From Actinophytocola sp035995025 (lineage in GTDB: Bacteria > Actinomycetota > Actinomycetes > Mycobacteriales > Pseudonocardiaceae), in assembly GCA_035995025.1 (NCBI GenBank), contig DASYKY010000080.1, forward strand, positions 124,001-188,000: a stretch of 64,000 bases of DNA, written 5' to 3'. Shown piece by piece: positions 57,803 to 64,000 of the stretch. Every line of letters begins with the position of its first letter. Positions within the stretch are counted from its first letter, which is position 1. Under the pieces are notes generated by a model that had not been told where the DNA came from, searched no databases, and worked only from the letters and a program-made list of their open reading frames with translations. Both the position numbers and the translations under genes were made by a program.

Positions 57803-59002
57803 ATGACACAGCCGACGAGCTTCCCACCGCCGCGCGACTGCCCGTTCCACACGTCCGAGGCACACCTCGTCCGCCGCGAGCCGGGCCCGTTGACGAAGGC
57901 GACGCTGCGTTCCGGGCAAGAGACCTGGGTCGCGTCGCGCCACGCGGACGTGCGCGCGCTGCTCACCGACCCCGCGTTCAGCGCCAACCGGCTCCACCCG
58001 AACTTCCCGATGCTCGTCGGCAGGCGTATCCAGCGGCAGGACACCCCGACCTCGCTGATCTCGATGGACCCGCCGGAACACGGGCCGGCCCGCCGCGAGG
58101 TGGTCGGCGAGTTCACCGTGCGCCGGCTCGCGGCCCTGCGGCCGCGGATCCAGCAGATCGTCGACGAGCACGTCGACGCCCTGCTGGCCGGCCCGAAGCC
58201 GGCGGACCTGGTGGCGGCGCTCGCGCTGCCGGTGCCGTCGCTGGTGATCTGCGAGCTGCTCGGCGTGCCGTACTCGGACCACGACTACTTCCAGGACCGC
58301 ACGAAGAAACTGTTGTCCCGCACGGCAAGCAAGGACGAGGTCCGCACCGCCAGCGACGAGCTGCGTTCCTATATGGACGAGATGGTGAAGAGCAAGGAGG
58401 GGGCGCCGGGCGAGGACCTGATCGGCCGGCAGATCCTGCGCAGGCGCGCGAACGGCACGGAGGACCACGAGGACCTGACCGGGCTGGCACTGCTGCTGCT
58501 CATCGCCGGCCACGAGACGACCGCGAACATGATCTCGCTCGGCACGGTCTCGCTGCTGCAGCGGCCGGAGCAACTGGCGGAGCTGCGCCGCGACCCGAGC
58601 GGCATGCCGCACGCGGTCGAGGAGCTGCTGCGCCACCTCACGATCGTGGAGTGGGTCACCTCGCGGGTCGCGGTGGCCGACACCGAGCTGGGCGGCGTGC
58701 CGGTCAAGGCGGGCGAGGGCGTGATAACCGCGACCCTGGCGGCGAACCACGACCCCGCGGTGTTCACCGACGCGGACCAGGTGGACCTCCAGCGGGGCGC
58801 GCGCAACCACATCGCGTTCGGTTACGGCGCCCACCAATGCCTCGGGCAGAACCTCGCGCGGGTGGAGCTGGAGGTCGTGTTCAACACGCTGTTCGCCCGC
58901 GTGCCGACGCTGCGGGTGGCGGTGCCGCTCGACGAGCTGCCGGTGAAGGACGACGCGGCGATCTACGGGCTGCACGCGCTCCCGGTGACCTGGGACGACT
59001 AG
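57803..59002 (+). CDS. Cytochrome P450 (CYP105-like)
   Basis: A heme monooxygenase of 399 residues, a normal bacterial length. Features are the I-helix oxygen-binding AGHETTAN, EELLRHLTIV (ExxR region, E..LR), and the heme-binding FGYGAHQCLGQNLAR with axial Cys346. The N-terminal DCPFHTSEAHLVRREPGPLTK suggests the CYP105 or a related family. Substrate unknown. ATG with AAGGGGACATCC upstream. Its stop overlaps the adh stop in CTAG. Confidence 0.93.
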   Translation: MTQPTSFPPPRDCPFHTSEAHLVRREPGPLTKATLRSGQETWVASRHADVRALLTDPAFSANRLHPNFPMLVGRRIQRQDTPTSLISMDPPEHGPARREVVGEFTVRRLAALRPRIQQIVDEHVDALLAGPKPADLVAALALPVPSLVICELLGVPYSDHDYFQDRTKKLLSRTASKDEVRTASDELRSYMDEMVKSKEGAPGEDLIGRQILRRRANGTEDHEDLTGLALLLLIAGHETTANMISLGTVSLLQRPEQLAELRRDPSGMPHAVEELLRHLTIVEWVTSRVAVADTELGGVPVKAGEGVITATLAANHDPAVFTDADQVDLQRGARNHIAFGYGAHQCLGQNLARVELEVVFNTLFARVPTLRVAVPLDELPVKDDAAIYGLHALPVTWDD

Positions 59003-60072
59003 AAGCGCACGATGGTCCGGCCGCCCTGGCCGAAGCGGGCGAACGCGTCGTTGACGCCCGCGAGGTCGGTGCTGTCAGTGGCGAGCGCTGCGAGGTCGAC
59101 CCGGCCGGCGGCGACCTCGCCGAGCAGCCGCGGGACGTCGACGTCCGGGTCCGAGGAGCCGTAGACACACCCGTGCAGCGTCCGGCCGAACCAGTACAGC
59201 TCGAGCGCGTTGAACTCGACCGGGCTGGTCCTGGAGCCGACGCCGATCACGGTGACCGTGCCGCCGCGCCTGCTCGCCCCCCACGACGCGCGGATGGTCG
59301 CCGGCAGGCCGACGCAGTCGAAGGCGTGGTCGGCGCCGCGGCCGCCGGTGAGCGAGCGGACCGCCTTGCTGGTCTTGTCGTCGGCGACGATGAAGTCGGT
59401 GGCGCCGTGCACGGCCGCGAGGTCGGCCTTCGACTCGCTGACGTCGACGCCGATGATCGGCCCGGCACCGGCGGCGCGCGCGGCCTGCAGCACCGACAGC
59501 CCGATGCCACCGAGCCCGATCACCACGACGGACTGGCCGGCGCGGACCCTGGCGGTGTTGTGCACCGCGCCGTTGCCGGTCAGCACCGCGCAGCCGAGCA
59601 CGGCGGCCTGCTCGAGCGGGATGTCGGCCGGGATCGGCACGACACCCTGCTGCGGCACGATCGTCTCCTCGGCGAACGCGCCGGTGCCCAGGCCCGGGTA
59701 GACCGGGGTGCCGTCGGCGAGGGAGGCGTACGGCTGGGTGGCGCGCTCCTCGGCGTGCACGCACAGCCAGGGCTCGCCCTGCTCGCAGAACCAGCATTCG
59801 CGGCACGCGGGAGCCCAGTTCAACACGACCGGATCGCCGACCACGACCCGGTCGACGCCGTCCCCGACCGCGACGACCGTGCCGGCGCCCTCGTGGCCCA
59901 GCACGGCCGGCATGTTCAGCGCGAGCGTGCCGTTGGCGAGCGAGAGGTCGGAGTGGCAGACCCCGGCCGCCGCGACGCGGACCCGGACCTGGCCGGGCCC
60001 GGGTTCGCCGAGCTCGATGTCCCGCACCTCGAGCGGCTCGCCCTGCCGTGCCAGCACCGCTGCCTTCACCAT
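58999..60072 (-). CDS. Zinc-dependent alcohol dehydrogenase (class III-like)
   Basis: A medium-chain dehydrogenase of 357 residues. AGVCHSDLSLANG gives the catalytic zinc Cys and LGHEGAGTV the second ligand region. The structural zinc cysteines lie in APACRECWFCEQGEPWLC. The Rossmann motif is VIGLGGIGLSVLQAA. It resembles the bacterial S-(hydroxymethyl)glutathione/mycothiol or arylalkyl alcohol dehydrogenase groups. Overlaps the P450 by four bases on the opposite strand. Confidence 0.9.
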   Translation of the reverse strand: MVKAAVLARQGEPLEVRDIELGEPGPGQVRVRVAAAGVCHSDLSLANGTLALNMPAVLGHEGAGTVVAVGDGVDRVVVGDPVVLNWAPACRECWFCEQGEPWLCVHAEERATQPYASLADGTPVYPGLGTGAFAEETIVPQQGVVPIPADIPLEQAAVLGCAVLTGNGAVHNTARVRAGQSVVVIGLGGIGLSVLQAARAAGAGPIIGVDVSESKADLAAVHGATDFIVADDKTSKAVRSLTGGRGADHAFDCVGLPATIRASWGASRRGGTVTVIGVGSRTSPVEFNALELYWFGRTLHGCVYGSSDPDVDVPRLLGEVAAGRVDLAALATDSTDLAGVNDAFARFGQGGRTIVRF

Positions 60073-60153
60073 GACGCAGTCCCTTCCCCAGCTGTCCGGT
60101 ACGAGGCTAGGCGCTCCGGCCGGCCGCGTGGACGGTGGCGTGCGCCACTTCCC

Positions 60154-60175
60154 TTGACCTCGACGTTACTTGAGG
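60154..60175 (+). promoter_or_regulatory. MerR/SoxR-type operator-promoter
   Basis: TTGACC (-35) overlaps CCTCGACGTTACTTGAGG, which matches the SoxR-type box CCTC-N7-CTTGAGG. It lies 15 bases before the ATG of the quinone oxidoreductase. The -10 would fall in AACACT, at the lengthened spacing used by MerR-family regulators. Confidence 0.6.
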
Positions 60176-60190
60176 TTCAACACTGACTGC

Positions 60191-61125
60191 ATGGTGCGGG
60201 TGGTGCGGGTGACGGAGTTCGGGCCGCCGTCGGTGTTGGTGCCCGGTTCGCGGCCGACGCCGTCGCCCGGTGCCGGGGAGGCGCTGGTCGAGGTGGCCGT
60301 GGCGCCGGTGCTGCTGCTCGACGCGCAGCTGCGGAGTGGCTGGGGTCGCGAGTCGTTCCCGGTGACGCCGCCGTACGTCCCGGGCATGGGCGTGGCGGGG
60401 CACGTGTCGGCGGTCGGCGACGGCGTGGCCGCGTCGTGGGCCGGCCGGCCGGCCGTGGCGGACACGGTGTTCGGTGGCTACGCCTCGGCCGCGCTGGTCC
60501 CCGCGTCCGCGCTGGTGCCGGTGCCGCCGGGCGTGCCGCTGCCCGAAGCCGCGGCCCTGCTGCACGACGGCCGCACGGCGATGCGGCTGCTGTCGGTGCA
60601 CCCGGTGCGGCCGGGCTCGCGGGTGCTGATCACCGGCGCGGCGGGGCGATGGGGTTGCTGCTGGTGCAACTGGCGCACTCGGCGGGTGGCGAGGTGATCG
60701 CGGCGGCCCGCGATCCACGCAAGAGGGAGCTGGCCGCCTCGCTGGGTGCGACCGTCGTGGACTACGCCGACCCGTCGTGGCCGTCGCGGGTGGGCAAAGT
60801 GGACCTGGTGTACGACGGCGTGGGCGGGGCGATCGGCCGGGCCGCCCTGGACCTCGTCGTGCCGGGCGGCGGTTTCTCCGCGCACGGCGTCGCGTCGGGC
60901 GACTTCGTCCGACCGTCCCGTTCGGACGTCACCATCACGGGCATCGACAAGGTCCAGCTCAGCGGCGAGGATGCCCGGGCGGCCGTGACGGAGGCACTGT
61001 CGGCCGCGGCGGCAGGACGACTGCGCCCGATCGTGGGCCAGACGTTCCCGCTGGACCAGGCCGCGGAAGCCCACACCACCCTGGAAAACCGCACCGCAGC
61101 AGGAAAAACCCTGCTCCAGGCGTAA
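60191..61125 (+). pseudogene. Quinone oxidoreductase (zinc-binding dehydrogenase family) with a frameshift
   Basis: An MDR-superfamily NADPH:quinone oxidoreductase of about 311 residues if repaired. Frame 1 runs MVRVVRVTEFGPPSVLVPG to VLITGAAG. The sense resumes in another frame as MGLLLVQLAHSAGGEVI and ends at LENRTAAGKTLLQA. The run GGGG at 60643-60646 appears to lack one G, which would give the family motif ITGAAGAMGLLLVQLA. So it is either an inactivated gene or a homopolymer sequencing error. An MerR/SoxR-like box precedes it. Confidence 0.82.
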
Positions 61126-61142
61126 CGCCCCCAAGCCCCGTG

Positions 61143-61258
61143 ATCCGCGGCCCCCACCCTCTCCGGGGGCACCCCTCATGGCCATTCTACCGGGGAGGGC
61201 CGACAGGGTCGGGAGTTTCTGGTCGGCTGTGGACAGCCGGCCGGGTTGTGGACAACCT
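61143..61258 (-). repeat. Dispersed element with two DnaA-box-like sites and a hairpin, copy 2
   Basis: Reading the minus strand: GGTTGTCCACAACC (61257-61244), GGCTGTCCACAGCC (61238-61225), CCGGTAGAATGGC (61193-61181), then the hairpin block GAGGGGTGCCCCCGGAGAGG to 61143. Box start-to-start spacing is 19 bases as in copy 1 (26146-26261); box-to-CCGG spacing differs by one base. Confidence 0.75.
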
Positions 61259-61298
61259 GCCCCGGCCGCCTTGCCGGAGCGGGCCGGGGCAGGTTGTC
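61251..61298 (-). terminator. 17-base perfect hairpin at the end of the repair operon
   Basis: Arms 61251-61267 and 61282-61298 are perfectly complementary, with a 14-base loop. One arm touches the stop codon of the 2OG oxygenase gene and the other ends inside the first DnaA-like box of repeat copy 2. Confidence 0.7.
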
Positions 61299-62035
61299 TA
61301 GGCGGCGTCGTGGAAGACGAGGCCCAGGGTGTGTCGGTGGCCGGAACGGATGACGGACACGCCGTGGCGCATCGGGGCCGTCGACCAGCCGCGGGCCGAG
61401 CGGACCGGGCGGTCGCGGGTCGTGAAGACCAGGCCGTGGCCCTGCGGGATCAGGGTCGCGATGCCGCGCGACTGCGCCCTCGGCCGCTGCTCCACCATCA
61501 GGAACTCGCCGCCCGTGTGGTCCTCGCCCGGGGCGTTCAGGTTGATCACCACCTGCAGCGGGAACACCTTGTCCCCGTACAGATCCCGGTGCAGCGCGTT
61601 CCAGTCGCCCGCCTCGTAGCGCAGCAGGATCGGCGTCGGCTTCGTCTGCCCGGCGGCGTGGCACTCGTCGAGCCACTCCTCCAGGGTGTCCGGCCAGCGC
61701 GCCGCCCAGCCCAGCTTCGCCGCCCAGTCGCGGGCGATCGGGACCAGCGACGGGTACAGCGAAGACCGCAGCGACGCCACGACAGGCGGGACCGGGGACG
61801 CGAAGTACCGGTACTGGCCCCGCCCGAAGCGGTAGCGCTCCATATCGATGGTGGCACGGAAGCGCGACGGATCCCCGTACAGCTTCGCCACCGACGCGCA
61901 CTCGCGCGGGGCCAGCAGGCGCGGCAGCAAGGCGCAACCGTGCTCGTTCAGCTCCGCCGTCACCGCCGCCCAGTCCACGTTCGGCTTCACGCCGTCGCCC
62001 TGTATCTGGCGGTTCGCTCCGCAAGCTTCGCTCAC
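61298..62035 (-). CDS. 2OG-Fe(II) oxygenase (alkylation repair context)
   Basis: A non-heme iron dioxygenase of 245 residues. HRDLYGD contains the HxD iron ligands and the end GHRHTLGLVFHDAA the distal His and Arg. DWNALHRDLYGDKVFPLQVV and GGEFLMVEQRPRAQSR complete the fold. The context (operon with ogt and a sigma factor) points to DNA or nucleotide demethylation like AlkB, although it is not a close AlkB match by eye. The GTG at 62035 overlaps the ogt stop by four bases (GTGA). Confidence 0.82.
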   Translation of the reverse strand: MSEACGANRQIQGDGVKPNVDWAAVTAELNEHGCALLPRLLAPRECASVAKLYGDPSRFRATIDMERYRFGRGQYRYFASPVPPVVASLRSSLYPSLVPIARDWAAKLGWAARWPDTLEEWLDECHAAGQTKPTPILLRYEAGDWNALHRDLYGDKVFPLQVVINLNAPGEDHTGGEFLMVEQRPRAQSRGIATLIPQGHGLVFTTRDRPVRSARGWSTAPMRHGVSVIRSGHRHTLGLVFHDAA

Positions 62036-62036
62036 G
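62011..62036 (-). repeat. Shared 27-bp junction repeat, copy 2
   Basis: Same as 35280-35305 with one mismatch. Here it spans the GTG start of the 2OG oxygenase and encodes the N terminus VSEACGANR. Confidence 0.6.
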
Positions 62037-62607
62037 ACGCCGCCTCCAACTCCAGCAAGGTCCGCTTCGCCGCGGTGCCGCCCGCGTACCGGCCCATCGA
62101 GCCGTTCGACAGCACCACCCGGTGGCACGGCACCACGACCGGCACCGGGTTCAGCGCGCATGCCGTGCCGACCGCGCGCACCGCACGCGGGCTGCCCGCC
62201 GCGGCCGCCACCTCGGCGTAGCTCGCCGTCCGGCCGTAGTCGATGTCGGGCAGGTGGTCCAGCACGGCCCGCCGGAACCCCGTCGCCAGGCGCAGGTCCA
62301 GCGGCACGTCGAAGCGCCGCCGCGTACCGGCGAAGTACTCGTCCAGCTGCCGTGCCACCAGGTCCAGCCGGGCCGGGGCGCGCAGGATCCGCGGGCTCAC
62401 CTTCTCCGCCAGCGCCAGCAGGGCCTCGTCGGCCGGGTCGTACGCGACCCGCACCAATCCGGCCGGCGTGGCGGCCAGCAGGAGCGTGCCGACCGGCGTG
62501 TCGACGGTCCGGTACGCCACGTCCAGGATGCCCTCGCGCGCGGCGTCGGCCGCCAGACGTTCGTGCAGGTGGGCCGGCACGGGCGTGAGCGGGAACAGCT
62601 CAGTCAT
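62032..62607 (-). CDS. ogt: Methylated-DNA--protein-cysteine methyltransferase
   Basis: A suicide repair protein removing methyl groups from O6-alkylguanine. It is 191 residues. VVVPCHRVV carries acceptor Cys161. NPVPVVVPCHRV, GSMGRYAGG and the Arg finger region RAVGTA are as in the family. The ATG at 62607 overlaps the sigma gene by eight bases and has a GGGGAGAGGACG site. It is the middle gene of a sigma-ogt-oxygenase operon. Confidence 0.95.
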   Translation of the reverse strand: MTELFPLTPVPAHLHERLAADAAREGILDVAYRTVDTPVGTLLLAATPAGLVRVAYDPADEALLALAEKVSPRILRAPARLDLVARQLDEYFAGTRRRFDVPLDLRLATGFRRAVLDHLPDIDYGRTASYAEVAAAAGSPRAVRAVGTACALNPVPVVVPCHRVVLSNGSMGRYAGGTAAKRTLLELEAAS

Positions 62608-63079
62608 CGTCCTCTCCCCTCGGATAGGTCGAGCGCAGCCGCTTGACGCCGTCGGCCGCGGCGCGGCGGGCGGCGTCGGTGCTGCCGCCGGTGATGGCCG
62701 CGACCTCCTGGTACGGCAGGCCCGCGAGGTGGTGGTAGGCCACCGCCTCACGCTGCTTGCGGGGCAGCGCGGCGAGCGCGTCCCACAGGTCGCCGTCCCA
62801 GTCCTCCGGCCGGCCCGCACGGGTCGGCCGGTCCGGGACCTGACCGACCGCGACGGGACGCCGGGCCGCGGCCCGGTGCACGTCGATGGCCTTGCGGTGC
62901 GCGATGGTGACCAGCCAGGCCTCCACGTTCGCGTCCGCCGGCAGGTCCGGGTAGGCACGCAGCGCCGACAGGAACGCCTCCGACCACGCGTCGTCGGCGT
63001 CCGCGGCGCCGAGCAGCGCCCGGCACACGCGCAGCACCATCGGCCCGTACTCGGCGACGATCTGCTCGAAAGGTCTCAC
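62600..63079 (-). CDS. Sigma-70 family factor heading the alkylation repair operon
   Basis: A 159-residue ECF-like sigma factor. PFEQIVAEYGPMVLRVCRAL and ADDAWSEAFLSALRAYPDL are region 2; LPRKQREAVAYHHLAGLPYQ and EVAAITGGSTDAARRAAADG are region 4. Its partner genes suggest it switches on repair of alkylation damage, and no anti-sigma lies beside it. The GTG at 63079 was chosen; the ribosome site is weak. Confidence 0.85.
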   Translation of the reverse strand: MRPFEQIVAEYGPMVLRVCRALLGAADADDAWSEAFLSALRAYPDLPADANVEAWLVTIAHRKAIDVHRAAARRPVAVGQVPDRPTRAGRPEDWDGDLWDALAALPRKQREAVAYHHLAGLPYQEVAAITGGSTDAARRAAADGVKRLRSTYPRGEDDD

Positions 63080-63122
63080 ACCACGTAGACGCCCGGGTCC
63101 CACGAAACGTGAGACTGCCAGG

Positions 63123-63872
63123 TCAGGTCGACAGCACCGAACGCCCGTGCCGGCTGCGCAGCCAGCCGTACCAGTCGTCGAGGCCGTCCCCGCGGGTCGC
63201 GGACACGTGGATGATCTCCGCGTGCGGACGGACGAGGCCGACCGAGTCGGTGAAGCGGGCCACGTCGAAGTCCACATAGGGCAGCAGGTCGACCTTGTTC
63301 AGCAGCACCACGTCCGCGGTGCGGAACATGTGCGGGTACTTGACCGGCTTGTCCGCGCCCTCGGTGACCGACGTGACCACCACCCGGCTGTGCTCGCCGA
63401 GGTCGAACAGCGCCGGGCAGGCCAGGTTGCCCACGTTCTCCACGAACACCACCGACCGCCGGGCCGGGTCGAGCCTGCGCAGCGCGGTCGCGACCATGTT
63501 CGCGTCCAGATGGCACCCGGAGCCGGTGTTCACCTGGATCACCCGCGCGCCCGTCGCACGGATGCGCTCCGCGTCGAACAGCGTCTCCTGGTCGCCCTCG
63601 ACCACCGACATCCCGACCTCGCCGATCAGCGAGCGGATGGTCCGCTCCAGCACCGTCGTCTTGCCGGAGCCGGGCGAGCTCATCACGTTGACCGCGTGGA
63701 TCTCCCGTTCGACGAGCCACGCGCGATTGCGCGCCGCGAGGTCGTCGTTGCGGGCCAGCACCTTCTGTTCAAGCAGGACGGTGTGCCCGTGGCCGTGCCC
63801 GGCCGGGAAGTCGACCATCCTCACGCCTTGATCGCCGGGGGCGTCGTCGGAGCAGCCGCAGGTGTCGCACAT
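63123..63872 (-). CDS. hypB: Hydrogenase nickel incorporation GTPase
   Basis: A SIMIBI-class GTPase that loads nickel into [NiFe] hydrogenase with HypA. It is 249 residues. The N-terminal MCDTCGC is the high-affinity nickel motif and HGHGHTVLLEQK a His stretch. P-loop SSPGSGKTTVLERT, then EGDQET, VNTGSGCHLDANMV, VENVGNLACPA and NKVDLL. The ATG at 63872 has GGAGGTGAG upstream and lies inside hypA, so the two overlap. Confidence 0.95.
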   Translation of the reverse strand: MCDTCGCSDDAPGDQGVRMVDFPAGHGHGHTVLLEQKVLARNDDLAARNRAWLVEREIHAVNVMSSPGSGKTTVLERTIRSLIGEVGMSVVEGDQETLFDAERIRATGARVIQVNTGSGCHLDANMVATALRRLDPARRSVVFVENVGNLACPALFDLGEHSRVVVTSVTEGADKPVKYPHMFRTADVVLLNKVDLLPYVDFDVARFTDSVGLVRPHAEIIHVSATRGDGLDDWYGWLRSRHGRSVLST

Positions 63873-64000
63873 GCCGTACTCACCTCCACTGACACGATCC
63901 GCAGATCCCGGCCGGACTGTACGTCCACATCGGCCGATCCACACCCCGGGCACAGCACGATCGGGTCGTCCACATCGAACTCCGTGGCGCGGTCCCGGCC
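63821..64000 (-). CDS. hypA: Hydrogenase maturation protein HypA, C-terminal end only
   Basis: The last 59 residues of HypA before the right edge. VLCPGCGSADVDVQSGRDLR contains the second CxxC of the zinc site, followed by IVSVEVS. The reading frame runs on past the usual end, overlapping hypB by 52 bases with an Ala/Pro-rich tail (ACATPAAAPTTPPAIKA) to a TGA at 63821. This tail is longer than expected for HypA. Confidence 0.8.
   Translation of the reverse strand, partial: GRDRATEFDVDDPIVLCPGCGSADVDVQSGRDLRIVSVEVSTACATPAAAPTTPPAIKA

Noticed and set aside
61143..61185. Mini-gene starting MAMRGAPGEGGGRG in the repeat element
   Set aside because: The other copy lacks the ATG and stops immediately. 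Low-complexity translation of a hairpin sequence.

Overview
The window is high-GC actinomycete DNA. Coding is dense on both strands, GTG and TTG starts are common, and many starts have AGGAG-type ribosome sites. The gene content points to the Pseudonocardiaceae, with Amycolatopsis or Saccharopolyspora relatives the best guess: a calerythrin-type EF-hand protein, ShbA-type and SigL-type sigma/anti-sigma pairs, an F420-type luciferase-fold oxidoreductase, an OtrA-like ribosome protection protein and a CYP105-like P450. This is inferred from protein families; there is no rRNA or tRNA gene to confirm it. No CRISPR array, tRNA, rRNA or complete transposase gene was seen.

Left part (1-22.8 kb). A minus-strand operon encodes a flavin reductase, a tryptophan halogenase and a cation/proton antiporter that runs off the left edge. 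Next come an F420-type oxidoreductase, a secreted GH15 glucodextranase/glucoamylase, and a sulfate activation operon (cysD, fused cysNC) that ends in a sulfotransferase. A secreted streptogrisin-like protease follows, tail-to-tail with an OtrA-like tetracycline resistance GTPase. Then come a secreted SGNH hydrolase, glutamate decarboxylase, a SnoaL-like protein, a two-gene secreted muralytic pair, a TetR regulator, a hemerythrin-domain protein and an amidohydrolase.

Middle (22.8-45.5 kb). There are several regulatory modules: a SigL-like sigma/anti-sigma pair with a matching promoter, an ImmA/IrrE-type HTH-metallopeptidase beside an unknown protein, a KfrA-like coiled-coil protein divergent from a tyrosine recombinase, and an ShbA-like sigma factor with an RsdA-like anti-sigma that carries a histidine-rich tail. 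An RibD-fold/YCII/ECF42 sigma operon follows. It overlaps an unusual histidyl-tRNA synthetase gene. Next are glucarate catabolism (gudD, kdgD) with a TauE/SafE permease, and an OGG-fold/zinc-ribbon/NUDIX operon whose middle gene is frameshifted. After calerythrin and some small genes comes a PAS-GAF-kinase-REC-ANTAR hybrid next to a GAF-ANTAR protein.

Right part (45.5-64 kb). There are two efflux modules with TetR regulators and visible operators (MMPL and DHA2-type MFS). Others are a GH3 enzyme, a universal stress protein, PlsC, an AAC(2')-I-like acetyltransferase, small membrane proteins, a PRPP synthetase homologue, and a P450 with a 3Fe-4S ferredoxin and an FAD oxidoreductase nearby. Then come an alcohol dehydrogenase, a frameshifted quinone oxidoreductase, an alkylation repair operon (sigma factor, ogt, 2OG-Fe(II) oxygenase) and the hydrogenase maturation genes hypB and hypA at the right edge.

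Non-coding structure includes an approximately 115-bp element present twice, in opposite orientations. It carries two DnaA-box-like sites at fixed spacing, a -10-like motif and a G/C hairpin. There is also a 165-bp MITE-like palindrome flanked by TA, sitting exactly on the stop codons of two convergent genes; several long perfect hairpins; a 27-bp repeat at two gene junctions; and repeated tail-to-tail gene pairs sharing a CTAG or CTAA stop overlap.
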